Assembly: GCA_002347265.1 (NCBI GenBank)
Contig: DDYB01000017.1
Coordinates: 1-64,000, forward strand
Direction of reading: 5' to 3'
Source: Desulfobacteraceae bacterium UBA2245
GTDB taxonomy: Bacteria > Desulfobacterota > Desulfobacteria > Desulfobacterales > UBA2245
Length of the DNA: 64,000 nt
Shown here: in pieces, positions 8,124-17,076 of the stretch
Layout of the letters: each line of letters opens with the position of its first letter
Position numbering within the stretch: position 1 is the stretch's first letter
Program-made: the position numbers and the translations under genes
Notes under the pieces: model-generated
The model's database searches: none
Seen by the model: the letters and a program-made list of their open reading frames with translations, nothing else
What the model was told of the DNA's origin: nothing

Positions 8124-11100
8124 AACGGCCCAAGGATCGACTTCACAGGGTTATCATCATCGGCATGACGCCGGCGGGAATCACCGCTGCCAACAAGCTC
8201 GGGGAACTGGGCATTCCCGTCACTCTGGCGGACACAGACCCGGACATGGACGCCAAGCTTGCCCGGCCGGAATGGCGCCTGCCTTCAGGGGTACCGTTTA
8301 ACCATGCCCATCGGCCCGGGCTGATCCGGATTCTCAGAAATCCCTCGATTCAATGCATCATGCCGGCAGAAATCGTCTCGGTCAAACATAGCCCTCAGGG
8401 ATTTCGCGTACGTCTGAAGAAGAGGCCGGTCTTTGTGGACCCGGATCGATGCGCCCTGTGTGGAAACTGCATCCAGGCATGTCCGGTATCGGTCGATTCC
8501 TCCCGCAAGGCTGTTGACTTTGAAACCCGACGAAGCCTGCCCGGCCGTGTGCTCATCGACAAACGGAAGTCACCGCTTTGCCAGGAGGAATGCCCTCTGG
8601 GGGTCAATGTCCAGGGCTATCTGGCCCTGACCCGGGCCGGGAAATATGCGGAGGCCCTCGATTTGATTCGTCAGGACAATGTGCTCCCCGGCATCTGCGG
8701 CCGGGTGTGTACGCACCCGTGCGAGGCCGTCTGCCGAAGATCGGATCTGGATGAATCTGTTTCCATTCGGGATATCAAACGGTTTCTGGCGGATCAGGAG
8801 GTGAATTGCGGAGGTCGAAGTTCAGGCGATGCGGTGCAGGCAACGAAAAAAGAGAAGATCGCTGTGGTCGGTTCAGGTCCGGCCGGGTTGGCCGCCGCCG
8901 CCGACCTGGCCAGGTATGGATTTTCGGTTTCCGTTCTTGAAAAAGAAAATCTGGCCGGCGGTCTGCTTCGCTACGGCATCGGCCCCTACCGGCTTCCGGG
9001 TGATGTTCTGGAAAGGGAACTGGATTACATTCGTTCGCTCGGCGTTGCCTTCATCACTGGTTCTTTAATCGATCCCGTCAAAGATATCGAAGATCTAAAA
9101 AAACGTTTTGACGCAGTACTTCTGACCATCGGAAGCTGCAGGGACCGGATGCCGGGGATCCCGGGCGAAGAACTTGAAGGGGTCTGGCCATGCCTGAAAT
9201 TTTTACGCAGAATTTTTTCCGAAGAGATCAAATCCCTTCCCGCAAAGGTGGCCATCATCGGCGGGGGCAATTCCGCCATTGATGCGGCCCGGGCTGCGGC
9301 TCGGCTTGGCGCGGAGCCGACAATCCTTTACAGACGGAGGCAACAGGATATGCCGGCTGATGCCGGAGAAATTCGGCAAGCTCTGGAAGAAGGCGTCAAG
9401 ATTCAGGAACTGACCCAGGTGGTTTCGTTTTGCGGCCGGAACGGGAAACTCGAACAGGTCAAATGCATTCCCACCCATCCGGGAAAGCCCGATTCCCGCG
9501 GCATTCCGCAGCCGGTTATGGGTTCGGAAAGCGAAGCGTTCTTTCAGGACGTTGACATTGCCGTTGCGGCCATCGGGCAGATCGGCGCATTAGCGGCCGG
9601 AAAAGGACTTGAGGTTTCAGCGGAGGGATTGATTGTGACCGACTATGTCTTCCGCACCAATATTTCACGCGTGTACGCCGCCGGCGATGCCGTGTCGGGT
9701 CCGAGTTCCGTGGTAGAGGCCATGGCAAATGGAAGAAACTCAGCCAGAACCGTTGCCATGGATCTGGGGGCCGCCGATGCATTGCCGCCGATACCGGCCC
9801 GTCCCAAAGATCGACCGTTCCCGGTTATCGCGGCGGATATTCCTTTTCACGCCCGTCCGACGATTGCCGAACGTCAGGCTGCGGTGCGTAAAAAAGATTT
9901 TCTGGAGGTTTCTCTGGGGCTGAGCGAACCTCAGGTTAAAGAAGAATCCGGGAGATGCCTTCAGTGCGGCGTTTGCTCCCAGTGCCTGCTTTGCACCGAA
10001 GCCTGCGGGGAGGTTAATGCAATTCGTCACCAGCAGGTCTGCGAAGAATCGGTTGAACAGGCCGGTGTTCTGATTATCGCCGATCCTCACATTGTTCCTT
10101 CCATCAAGGGAGATGATGTCATTCGTGTCTATGCTCCTCCGGGAACCAGAACCGATGTCAACGCCATGATGGTTCGTGGATTTGCGGCAGCCGCACGGGC
10201 CATGAGTCTTCTGGAGAATGTCGCTCACCGACCCAGAGGCCACGCCATGGCGATCTCTCAACCGGAGCCCGCCCTGATATCGGAAATCCGTCTGGGGGTG
10301 TTCGTCTGCCGGTGCAACCGCTCGATGGGATGGGTCGATGAAATGGACACCTACATCGAAGCGCTGAAGCACGCCGAAGACGTTGTTCATGCGGAAGTTT
10401 TGAATGCGGCCTGTCTTCCGGAAACCACCGCATATATCGTCAAAACCGTCATGCAGAAAGGCATCACCCGCCTGGTACTGGCGTCCTGTGTGTGCTGCCC
10501 GCTGAATTTTGTATGCAGCGCCTGCACCGATCAGCGCAGCCGCCTGAAACACGGTCTGTTCAGCGGTACGGGAATCAGCCGCTCCATGGTGGAGGCCTGC
10601 AACCTGCGCGGCGAGGTGCTTCGAATCATTGCCGATGATTCAGAATTGGCACTGAACCGGTTTATCCGTCTGATGAATCGATCGGTGAAGCGAGCCAAAC
10701 GTCTGAAGGTCTTTTCCATGCCGGCGAGAAATTATCATTTTACCACAGCTGTGATCGGAGACTGTGAAGCGTCCCTTCACAGCGCTTGGACCCTGGCCAG
10801 GGCCGGCATGGATATTGTCTGGCTGGAGGCGGGCGCAAACCTTCCCCGGCAATTGCAGGATTACCCCAATCTGACCCGCTGGGAGCAGGCTTCTGTCATG
10901 GAGTTGAGCGGAACTCTGGGCGATTTTCGAATCCGGATTCAGGCCGAAGGCTCGGAACAGATCATGCAGGCCGGGGCGGTGATTATCGGCGAGCGGGCCA
11001 GAAAAACCATTCAGTATATTCATCAGGAAGGATTGCCTGGCATTTACGTCGACGCTGCCATTCAGGAATCCGGGCAACACGGCATTCCCTTTCTCTACCC

Positions 11101-11488
11101 GTGCGCAACCGCAATTCCGGGACTTTACCTGGCAGACCCTCCGGGCGTTCAGGTTTCCAAGCGCCAGAAAGGAGAGGCGGCCGCCGTGCTTGCCGCTGCG
11201 GTCATGCCCCGGGGACCGAGACAGAGCAAGGGTTTTACCGTTCATGTGGATGAAAACCTGTGCAGGGGATGCGGTCGGTGCCTTCAAGCGTGTCCCTATC
11301 AGGCGATTACAATGAAACGAAACGAGCTGGGCGTCTGGACCTCCACGGTTGACGCCGCCTTGTGCAAGGGATGCGGCAACTGCATTTCGGTGTGCCCCAC
11401 CGGCGCGGCGGACAGCCCTTATCGCAACCAGGCCTATCTGGAACAAATGCTGGAAGAAGTGCTGGGAAATTCCGAGCTGACCGACTGA
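8120..11488 (+). CDS. hybrid GltD-like NAD(P)H oxidoreductase / HdrA-like iron-sulfur flavoprotein
   Basis: A 1122-residue fusion. In order: a Rossmann-like segment with a ferredoxin motif (CALCGNC near 111); the GltD/NfnB-type N-terminal Fe-S domain (CQEECPLG near 153); a full GltD-type flavin/NAD(P)H module (VVGSGPAG near 247, IIGGGNSAID near 378); a cysteine-rich linker (CLQCGVCSQCLLC near 613); an HdrA N-terminal-like domain (LGVFVCRC near 725); a second Rossmann-like segment whose glycine motif is degraded (AVIGDCEASLHSAW near 873); and two C-terminal [4Fe-4S] motifs (near 1048 and 1081). By family, the middle should exchange electrons with NAD(P)H. Its place between kor and hdr genes suggests it joins NAD(P)H to the complex. 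This is inference. Confidence 0.85.
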   Translation: MKRPKDRLHRVIIIGMTPAGITAANKLGELGIPVTLADTDPDMDAKLARPEWRLPSGVPFNHAHRPGLIRILRNPSIQCIMPAEIVSVKHSPQGFRVRLKKRPVFVDPDRCALCGNCIQACPVSVDSSRKAVDFETRRSLPGRVLIDKRKSPLCQEECPLGVNVQGYLALTRAGKYAEALDLIRQDNVLPGICGRVCTHPCEAVCRRSDLDESVSIRDIKRFLADQEVNCGGRSSGDAVQATKKEKIAVVGSGPAGLAAAADLARYGFSVSVLEKENLAGGLLRYGIGPYRLPGDVLERELDYIRSLGVAFITGSLIDPVKDIEDLKKRFDAVLLTIGSCRDRMPGIPGEELEGVWPCLKFLRRIFSEEIKSLPAKVAIIGGGNSAIDAARAAARLGAEPTILYRRRQQDMPADAGEIRQALEEGVKIQELTQVVSFCGRNGKLEQVKCIPTHPGKPDSRGIPQPVMGSESEAFFQDVDIAVAAIGQIGALAAGKGLEVSAEGLIVTDYVFRTNISRVYAAGDAVSGPSSVVEAMANGRNSARTVAMDLGAADALPPIPARPKDRPFPVIAADIPFHARPTIAERQAAVRKKDFLEVSLGLSEPQVKEESGRCLQCGVCSQCLLCTEACGEVNAIRHQQVCEESVEQAGVLIIADPHIVPSIKGDDVIRVYAPPGTRTDVNAMMVRGFAAAARAMSLLENVAHRPRGHAMAISQPEPALISEIRLGVFVCRCNRSMGWVDEMDTYIEALKHAEDVVHAEVLNAACLPETTAYIVKTVMQKGITRLVLASCVCCPLNFVCSACTDQRSRLKHGLFSGTGISRSMVEACNLRGEVLRIIADDSELALNRFIRLMNRSVKRAKRLKVFSMPARNYHFTTAVIGDCEASLHSAWTLARAGMDIVWLEAGANLPRQLQDYPNLTRWEQASVMELSGTLGDFRIRIQAEGSEQIMQAGAVIIGERARKTIQYIHQEGLPGIYVDAAIQESGQHGIPFLYPCATAIPGLYLADPPGVQVSKRQKGEAAAVLAAAVMPRGPRQSKGFTVHVDENLCRGCGRCLQACPYQAITMKRNELGVWTSTVDAALCKGCGNCISVCPTGAADSPYRNQAYLEQMLEEVLGNSELTD

Positions 11489-11523
11489 AACGTGCAATAT
11501 GATGACTCTTTGATTGTGAAAAA

Positions 11524-13107
11524 ATGAACGAATTCAATATTATATTATTTTTGTGCAACTGGGGGCCCCATGTGGCGTTCCAAACCCTTCAGGACAGAAG
11601 AGAGAAAATTCCTTACGAAATCAAAATGGTAAGGATTCCCTGCACCGGACGCATCAGCAAGGCGCTCCTTCTCAAGGCATTTGAAAGAGGGGCGGACGGC
11701 GTGGCTCTGGTCGGGTGCCGTCCCGGCGCATGTCGATACGGCAGCGGAACCTTAACGGCTCAGGAAAATACCGATGACGCCCGCCAGATTTTAAACATCA
11801 TGGGGGTGGGAGAACAACGGCTTCGCCAGGCCACCTTTTTGCCGGACGACGCGGAAGGGCTTTTCGAGTTTCTGAAGACTTTTTCCCAGGAAATCCGTAC
11901 TCTGGGCAAGAGTCCGGTCGAGGTTTCGGAAAAGTCGGTGACAAAAGCCATCGACTTGCAGCAGGTGGCCCGGGCGGTTTCGAAGTACGATATCTTTTCG
12001 TGCCAGGATTGCGGAAAGTGTTCTTCGGCCTGCCCCCTGTCCCTGACCGGCAAGTCCTTTACTCCCAGGGCAGTTGCCAGCGCGATGATTGCCGGGGATA
12101 TCGATTCCCCGATTGTGATCGAAGGGATCTGGTCGTGCCTGACCTGCGGCCGCTGCTATGAACGCTGTCCCCGTGCGGTCAATTTTCCGGAGTTTGTCCG
12201 GGAGGTCCGTGAAATCTATCAGGATGCCGGCATTAAAGCCCTCGAACCTCACGGCGGCTTTTTCCAGTCGATGATGCGAGTCCAGGGTTCGGCTTCCCTG
12301 AATATGGATCGATGGTCATGGCTCCCCGAATCGGTTCATCTGAACATGAAAAGCAAGATTCTGTTCTTCGGAGGCTGCGCTCCTTATTTTGACATCTTCT
12401 TTCGAAAATTTCTCGGACCCCAGACCCAGAATATCCTTCTGGATTCCCTTCGTTTGCTTAATTTTTTCGATGTTCAGCCGTCAGTGCTTTCCAACGAACG
12501 ATGCTGCGGCCATGACCTGCTCTGGACCGGGGATGAGAGGGGATTTCGAAAACTCGCCGTTTTGAATGCCGAAGCCATCCATGCCTCCGGCGCCGAGCAG
12601 GTGATCACCGCCTGTCCGGAATGCTACCGGACGCTTGCCGTGGATTATCCGCGTCACGGAATCGAAACAAAATTCAAGGTGATCCATCTGTACGATTTTC
12701 TGAACCGGGAAATCGAAAAAGGCGCCGTGGGTTTTAAACCCATAGACGCCCACCTGACTTTTCAGGACCCCTGTCGCCTGCTTCAGGAAGAGGAACTGAA
12801 GGCGCTTCCCCGAAAACTCATCGGGCATCTCAAACCCCGAAGCTTCCGGGAAATAAGCGAAAGCGAAACCGGTCCCATATGCTGCGGGGGATGCGCATGG
12901 AACGGCTGCGATGCCTACGTCAAAGCCATGCAGGTCAATCGGTTGAAGCAGGCCAGAGCCGGCGGCAGGGACACGCTGGTAACCGCATGCCCGAAATGCC
13001 AGATTCACCTCAAATGCGCCATGGAAGATCCCTTTTTGGGCCAGGCTCTGAGCATGGACGTCAAGGATCTGACCAGCCTGATAGCGCAATCCATTTATTG
13101 GGCTTAA
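11524..13107 (+). CDS. MvhD-HdrC-HdrB fusion, heterodisulfide reductase-like electron-transfer subunit
   Basis: A 527-residue protein. Residues 1-130 are a hydrogenase iron-sulfur (MvhD/FlpD-like) domain. About 155-220 form an HdrC-like pair of [4Fe-4S] motifs (CQDCGKCSSACP, CLTCGRCYERCP). About 275-500 form an HdrB-like part with two CCG domains (FFGGC...CCGHD...CPECY and DPCR...CCGGC...CPKC), which in HdrB hold the disulfide-cleaving clusters. The first MvhD motif reads CNWGPH rather than CNWC. It would carry electrons between HdrA and a disulfide or thiol acceptor that is not identified here. No strong ribosome site precedes the ATG. Confidence 0.87.
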   Translation: MNEFNIILFLCNWGPHVAFQTLQDRREKIPYEIKMVRIPCTGRISKALLLKAFERGADGVALVGCRPGACRYGSGTLTAQENTDDARQILNIMGVGEQRLRQATFLPDDAEGLFEFLKTFSQEIRTLGKSPVEVSEKSVTKAIDLQQVARAVSKYDIFSCQDCGKCSSACPLSLTGKSFTPRAVASAMIAGDIDSPIVIEGIWSCLTCGRCYERCPRAVNFPEFVREVREIYQDAGIKALEPHGGFFQSMMRVQGSASLNMDRWSWLPESVHLNMKSKILFFGGCAPYFDIFFRKFLGPQTQNILLDSLRLLNFFDVQPSVLSNERCCGHDLLWTGDERGFRKLAVLNAEAIHASGAEQVITACPECYRTLAVDYPRHGIETKFKVIHLYDFLNREIEKGAVGFKPIDAHLTFQDPCRLLQEEELKALPRKLIGHLKPRSFREISESETGPICCGGCAWNGCDAYVKAMQVNRLKQARAGGRDTLVTACPKCQIHLKCAMEDPFLGQALSMDVKDLTSLIAQSIYWA

Positions 13108-13152
13108 ACGACAGGCGAACCGGGTTTTCGCCTCAGGATAGAAGGAATGACA

Positions 13153-15573
13153 ATGGAAGACAAGAATCCAACCCCAGCTTTCCAGGAAGCGCGAATCGGC
13201 GTTTATGTTTGTCAGTGCGGCCTGAATATCGCTCAGACGGTCGATTGCGAAAAAGTGGCCGGAATTGCGGCGGATTTACCGAATGTAATCGTCGCGCGCA
13301 GCGTCACCTATTCCTGTTCGGAGCCGGGACAACAGGAAATGAAGGCGGATATTCTCGAATACGGCCTGAACCGGGTCGTGGTGGCTTCGTGTTCCCCCCG
13401 GCTTCACGAATCGACCTTCCGGCAGATGGTCCAGTCGGTCGGCATCAATCCCTATATGCTGGAGATGGCCAATCTTCGGGAACAGTGCAGCTGGGTGCAC
13501 ATGCACGACCGGCAGGGGGCCACGGAAAAGGCTATGGATCTGGTCAGGATGGCGGTCGGCCGGGTCCGGCATCTTCGTCCCCTGACCGAACAGACCCTTC
13601 CGATGGCCCGAAGGGCGCTGGTGATCGGCGGCGGCGTGGCCGGTATCCAGTCCGCCCTGGATCTGGCCGATAACGGCTACGAGGTGGTCATGGTGGAAAA
13701 AAAACCGTCGATCGGCGGGGTCATGGCTCAGCTGGACAAAACTTTTCCCACCATGGATTGTTCCATCTGAATTCTCGGTCCAAAGATGACGGATGTCGGT
13801 CGACATCCCGGAATTAAGCTCTACACGCTCAGCGAAGTGGCGGATGTAAAGGGCAGTGTTGGCAATTTCGAGGTTCGAATTGTCAAAAAGGCCCGGTATG
13901 TGGATCAAACCCAGTGCACGGCCTGCGGAGAATGCGCCAAGGTCTGTCCGGTGGTGCGCCCGGATGAATTCAATCTCGGCCTTTCCTCCCGCAGGGCGAT
14001 CTACTCCCCCTTTCCTCAGGCAGTGCCGTCGTCCTATGTGATTAACATCAACGAATGCCTGGGACACACCCCCTCGGTATGCGCCAAGTGCGTGACGGCC
14101 TGCGCCAAGGGCTGCATTGATTTCGGCATGTCCGATGAGGAGGTCGTGGAAAAGGTCGGCACCATTGTGGTGGCGACGGGTCTCGAGGTCTACGACCCAA
14201 CGGAACTGGATGAATACGGGTATACGCGGTTTGAAAACGTGCTGACCAGTTTCGAGTTTGAACGACTGGTCAATGCCGGCGGACCTTCCAGGGGCGAACT
14301 GATCCGGCCTACGGATCGCAGGCGTCCTGCATCGGTCGGGTTCATTCAGTGCGTCGGATCGCGTTCGGCAAGAAAGGGCGCGGAGTATTGCTCCAACATC
14401 TGCTGCATGAACACGGTCAAGAGCACCCTGCTGCTCAAGGAACATTACCCGGACATGGATATCAAAGTATTTTACATCGATATCCGCGCGTTCGGAAAAG
14501 GATTCGAAGACCTTTATCTGCGAAGCCGAAGATCCGGGGTCAAGTATCTCCGGGGGCTGCCCGGCACGGTTGAGGAGCTTGCCGACAAACGCCTCAGGGT
14601 GGCGGTTGAGAACACGGCGACCGGAAACCTGGAATACCATGAACTCGACATGCTGGTCCTGGCCTTGGGCATCAAGCCATCGGCAAGCACCCAGCGGATT
14701 CAGGAGATGCTGGGGCTCCAGCTGACGCCGGATGGATTTTTCCTGGAAGCCCATCCCAAACTCCAGCCCGTGGATGCGGCCACCCGGGGTATATTTTACG
14801 CCGGGTGCGCCGAAGGACCCAAGGACATCAAGGACAGCGTCACTCAGGGTTCAGCGTCGGCCGTTCGAGCCATACGGCTGATGCACAAGGGCGAGATCAG
14901 CTCAGAGCCAATCATTTCCGAGGTCATGGCCGAACATTGCACGGCTTGCGGCAAATGCGCGGAGGTATGCCCGTACAATGCCATCACCGTGGACAAGGCC
15001 AAAAAGACCCCGGCCGTGGTCAATGCCGCGGCTTGCGCCGGTTGCGGCACCTGCGGCGCGGAATGCCCCTTTGGTGCGATCGTCATGAATCATTTCACCG
15101 ATGAGCAGATTACGTCCCAGATTGACGCGATGCTGGCCGAAAATGCCGATAAAAAGGTCCTCACCTTTGCCTGCAACTGGTGTTCTTATGCCGGCGCGGA
15201 TTATGCCGGCGTTTCCCGGCTTCAGTATCCGTCCAGCGTCCGCCTGATCCGCACAATGTGTTCGGGCCGGGTGGATGAAAAATTCATCTGGCGCGGTTTT
15301 GCCATGGGGGCGCCGGTGATTCTGGTCAGCGGCTGCCACATCGGCGATTGCCATTACATTGATGCCAATCACTGGACCGAGAAGCGGGTGGCCAGGGTTC
15401 AAAAGAAGATGGAGAAACTCGGCATGCGTCCGGAACGGCTTCAACTTGAGTGGATCAGCGCTGCGGAAGGAATCCGTTTCGCCGGGGTCATGGATCGAAT
15501 GGAAAAACTCCGGCAGCAGGTGTCTGCGGAAGAAATCGCGCGGACGATTGAAATTCTGTCAAAAAACAAATAG
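13153..15573 (+). CDS. hdrA: HdrA-MvhD fusion, flavin electron-bifurcating subunit, selenoprotein (UGA at 13768-13770 = Sec)
   Basis: An 806-residue protein interrupted by one in-frame TGA at codon 206. Upstream lie the HdrA N-terminal domain (VYVCQCG) and the FAD motif VIGGGVAGIQSALDL near 157. The stop falls inside FPTMDCSI-U-ILGPKM, where other HdrA proteins have a CxxC cysteine that binds an Fe-S cluster. Downstream, in the same frame, come CTACGECAKVCP near 256, two ferredoxin motifs near 596 and 628, and an MvhD domain (CNWCSYAGAD near 674) to the end. HdrA selenoproteins are known in methanogens and Desulfobacterota. A hairpin follows the UGA. The start at 13153 has better spacing to GAAGGA than 13147. 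A plain nonsense mutation is the alternative, judged unlikely. Confidence 0.88.
13771..13808 (+). promoter_or_regulatory. candidate bacterial SECIS element
   Basis: Directly after the UGA codon a perfect 7-bp stem, GGATGTC (13791-13797) with GACATCC (13802-13808), closes a GGUC tetraloop. The loop begins 27 bases after the UGA, inside the 16-37 base range used for bacterial SECIS prediction. The G and U at the loop top are the features recognised by SelB. The hairpin lies in coding sequence, as expected for bacteria. Confidence 0.75.
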
Positions 15574-15678
15574 ACGCAAGGTCTAAGGCTGATGCGGCGG
15601 TACCCGCCTACAGGATTTTGCGGGCAGGCGCAAGGCGTAAATTACGTTGATCTTTGCACTTGAGCGGAATTCGGCGAC

Positions 15679-15719
15679 AAAAAACCGGTGCGGAGAGAGG
15701 AATACGCCTCTCTCCGCAC
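15679..15719 (-). terminator. terminator of the universal stress protein gene
   Basis: A perfect 13-bp stem (15688-15700 with 15707-15719) with a 6-base loop. On the minus strand it is followed after three bases by six T residues. It lies about 40 bases past the stop codon. On the plus strand there is no T run, but the hairpin could also stabilise the 3' end of the kor-hdr transcript. Confidence 0.78.
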
Positions 15720-15756
15720 GCGTCGCAAAGACGGCTTGTTTAAATAGCAGTGAAAC

Positions 15757-16218
15757 TCAGCTGACGATCATCACGGTTGTGTCGGCCATGTGAAGAACCT
15801 TTTGCGAGACGCTGCCGATAAGGAATTCTTTGACGGCCGTTAAACCTCTTCTCCCCATGACGATAATGTCGTAACCTGCCTTGGATTCGGAGACGATATC
15901 CCTTACGACGCCTTTCTTTTTGGGCTCGGCTTTGACGGCAATGTTCTTGAAACCAGCATCCTCGAGGGATTTTTTGGCAACTTTCAAAGCGGCCAGCACG
16001 AGTTGCTTTTTTTCTTCCTCGAGGGCGCAGAAAGTCGTCCGCTGGGATAGAAAGTGGGCGGTCAGCTCGGGGCTGGCCATTTCGCAGAGGGTCGCGACGT
16101 CTTGCATCACGCTCATCAATGTGATTTCGTGGTCAGCGGTGAAATGATTTGCAACGAATTCCACGGCTCTTTTGGCATTTGGAGAGTCATCAAAAGCAAT
16201 GAGTATTTTTTTTGCCAT
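15757..16218 (-). CDS. universal stress protein (UspA family)
   Basis: A 153-residue cytoplasmic protein with the UspA alpha/beta fold. ILIAFDDSPNAKRAVEF lies at the N terminus. The ATP-binding signature G-x2-G-x9-G-S is present as GRRGLTAVKEFLIGS near the C terminus, so the nucleotide-binding type is expected. The frame is open to 16335, but the ATG at 16218 follows an excellent AAAAGGAGGT site and gives the family length. It stands alone with its own promoter and terminator, convergent with the hdr operon. Confidence 0.92.
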   Translation of the reverse strand: MAKKILIAFDDSPNAKRAVEFVANHFTADHEITLMSVMQDVATLCEMASPELTAHFLSQRTTFCALEEEKKQLVLAALKVAKKSLEDAGFKNIAVKAEPKKKGVVRDIVSESKAGYDIIVMGRRGLTAVKEFLIGSVSQKVLHMADTTVMIVS

Positions 16219-16343
16219 CGTAATACCTCCTTTTCTGATTTTATCAATATATGTTCTGCGCCTTGTTTTAACGATGCTGTCGACAGCTAAGGTTTGGCGG
16301 AAATTGAATCGATCCGGGCACTGCAAAACGACCACACATTGAT

Positions 16344-16372
16344 ATTATCACTAATTTTATAATAATTGACAA
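16344..16372 (-). promoter_or_regulatory. sigma-70-type promoter for the universal stress protein gene
   Basis: On the minus strand: TTGTCA (16372-16367), a 17-base spacer and GATAAT (16349-16344), each one mismatch from consensus. Transcription from about 16337 would leave a leader near 120 bases. Confidence 0.5.
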
Positions 16373-16580
16373 GCAATAATTTCTCAAAGTCAAAGTCAAA
16401 GGAAAATGCATAGGAAATTGTTTTTTCCTGCCATTTTCGATCTGAATGTTTTAAGCCCGTTTGAACGCGCTGATGATTTGAAAGCTTTGAATTCCGCTGC
16501 GTGCCGGAGAGTCCGCCGGCGGCAAATTTAGCATTTTCATGGAGAAATAAACTTTATCGGGCCAAAAGGGCGCATTATAA

Positions 16581-16998
16581 AAAAATCAATGGGAGGGTCG
16601 CTTCAACACTCAGATTCCGGAAGTCCATCATCAGCGCCGGAAACTGTTTGATTTTTTCAATCAACTGTTGGATGCAGCTTCGGCCCAATTCTGCAGTTCG
16701 AAAAAAGTCCTGAGGGTTCTGAAAGAAATGGTCCGGTATACAAATTATCATTTTACGACCAGGCAAAACCTGATGATGGAATTCAATTACCCTGAATCAC
16801 TCGACCACAGGGAAGAGCAAAAGTTATTCATGGATAATACTCTGCTTTTTTGAAAAATTTTGAACAGGGGCATCCGGACTTTGCCGGGACATGATTGCTT
16901 TTCTAAGAAATTGGATGGTTAATCATATTCTGAATACCGACCCAAGACTCGGGCATTTTTGTTTACAATCATGTGAGCCGGCAGAATTTGCGCCATGA
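16581..16998 (+). pseudogene. decayed bacteriohemerythrin gene
   Basis: From 16590 the frame reads WEGRFNTQIPEV, then LFDFFNQLLDA, MVRYTNYHFTT and EFNYPESLDHREE. These are the landmarks of a bacteriohemerythrin (O2-binding di-iron four-helix protein). There is no start codon after the TAA at 16578. The frame stops at 16853, and the C-terminal segment FLRNWMVNHILNTDPRLG continues in another frame from 16891. Iron ligands are lost: the QH of the first helix reads QR, the TTEE position reads TTRQ, and the second His of DHxxxH is Gln. So it is both frameshifted and catalytically dead. Confidence 0.75.
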
Positions 16999-17076
16999 AT
17001 TTATGATTGCGATGATTGGCGCCTTTTCAGCGCAGAATACCGGCGACTCATCCTTGAAAACTTATTGTCGGCTCTG

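Noticed and set aside
13147..13770. HdrA read as two genes or a pseudogene because of TGA
   Set aside because: The frame continues after the TGA with the family's conserved sequence, no other damage, and a SECIS-like hairpin. Selenocysteine explains it better.
13276..14754. 492-residue open frame on the minus strand
   Set aside because: Antisense to hdrA. It spans the region of the UGA but shows no recognisable domain, and the plus-strand gene is certain.
15688..15719. Hairpin after hdrA as terminator of the kor-hdr operon
   Set aside because: The stem is strong, but the T run follows only on the minus strand, so it ends the universal stress protein transcript. No T run is found on the plus side.
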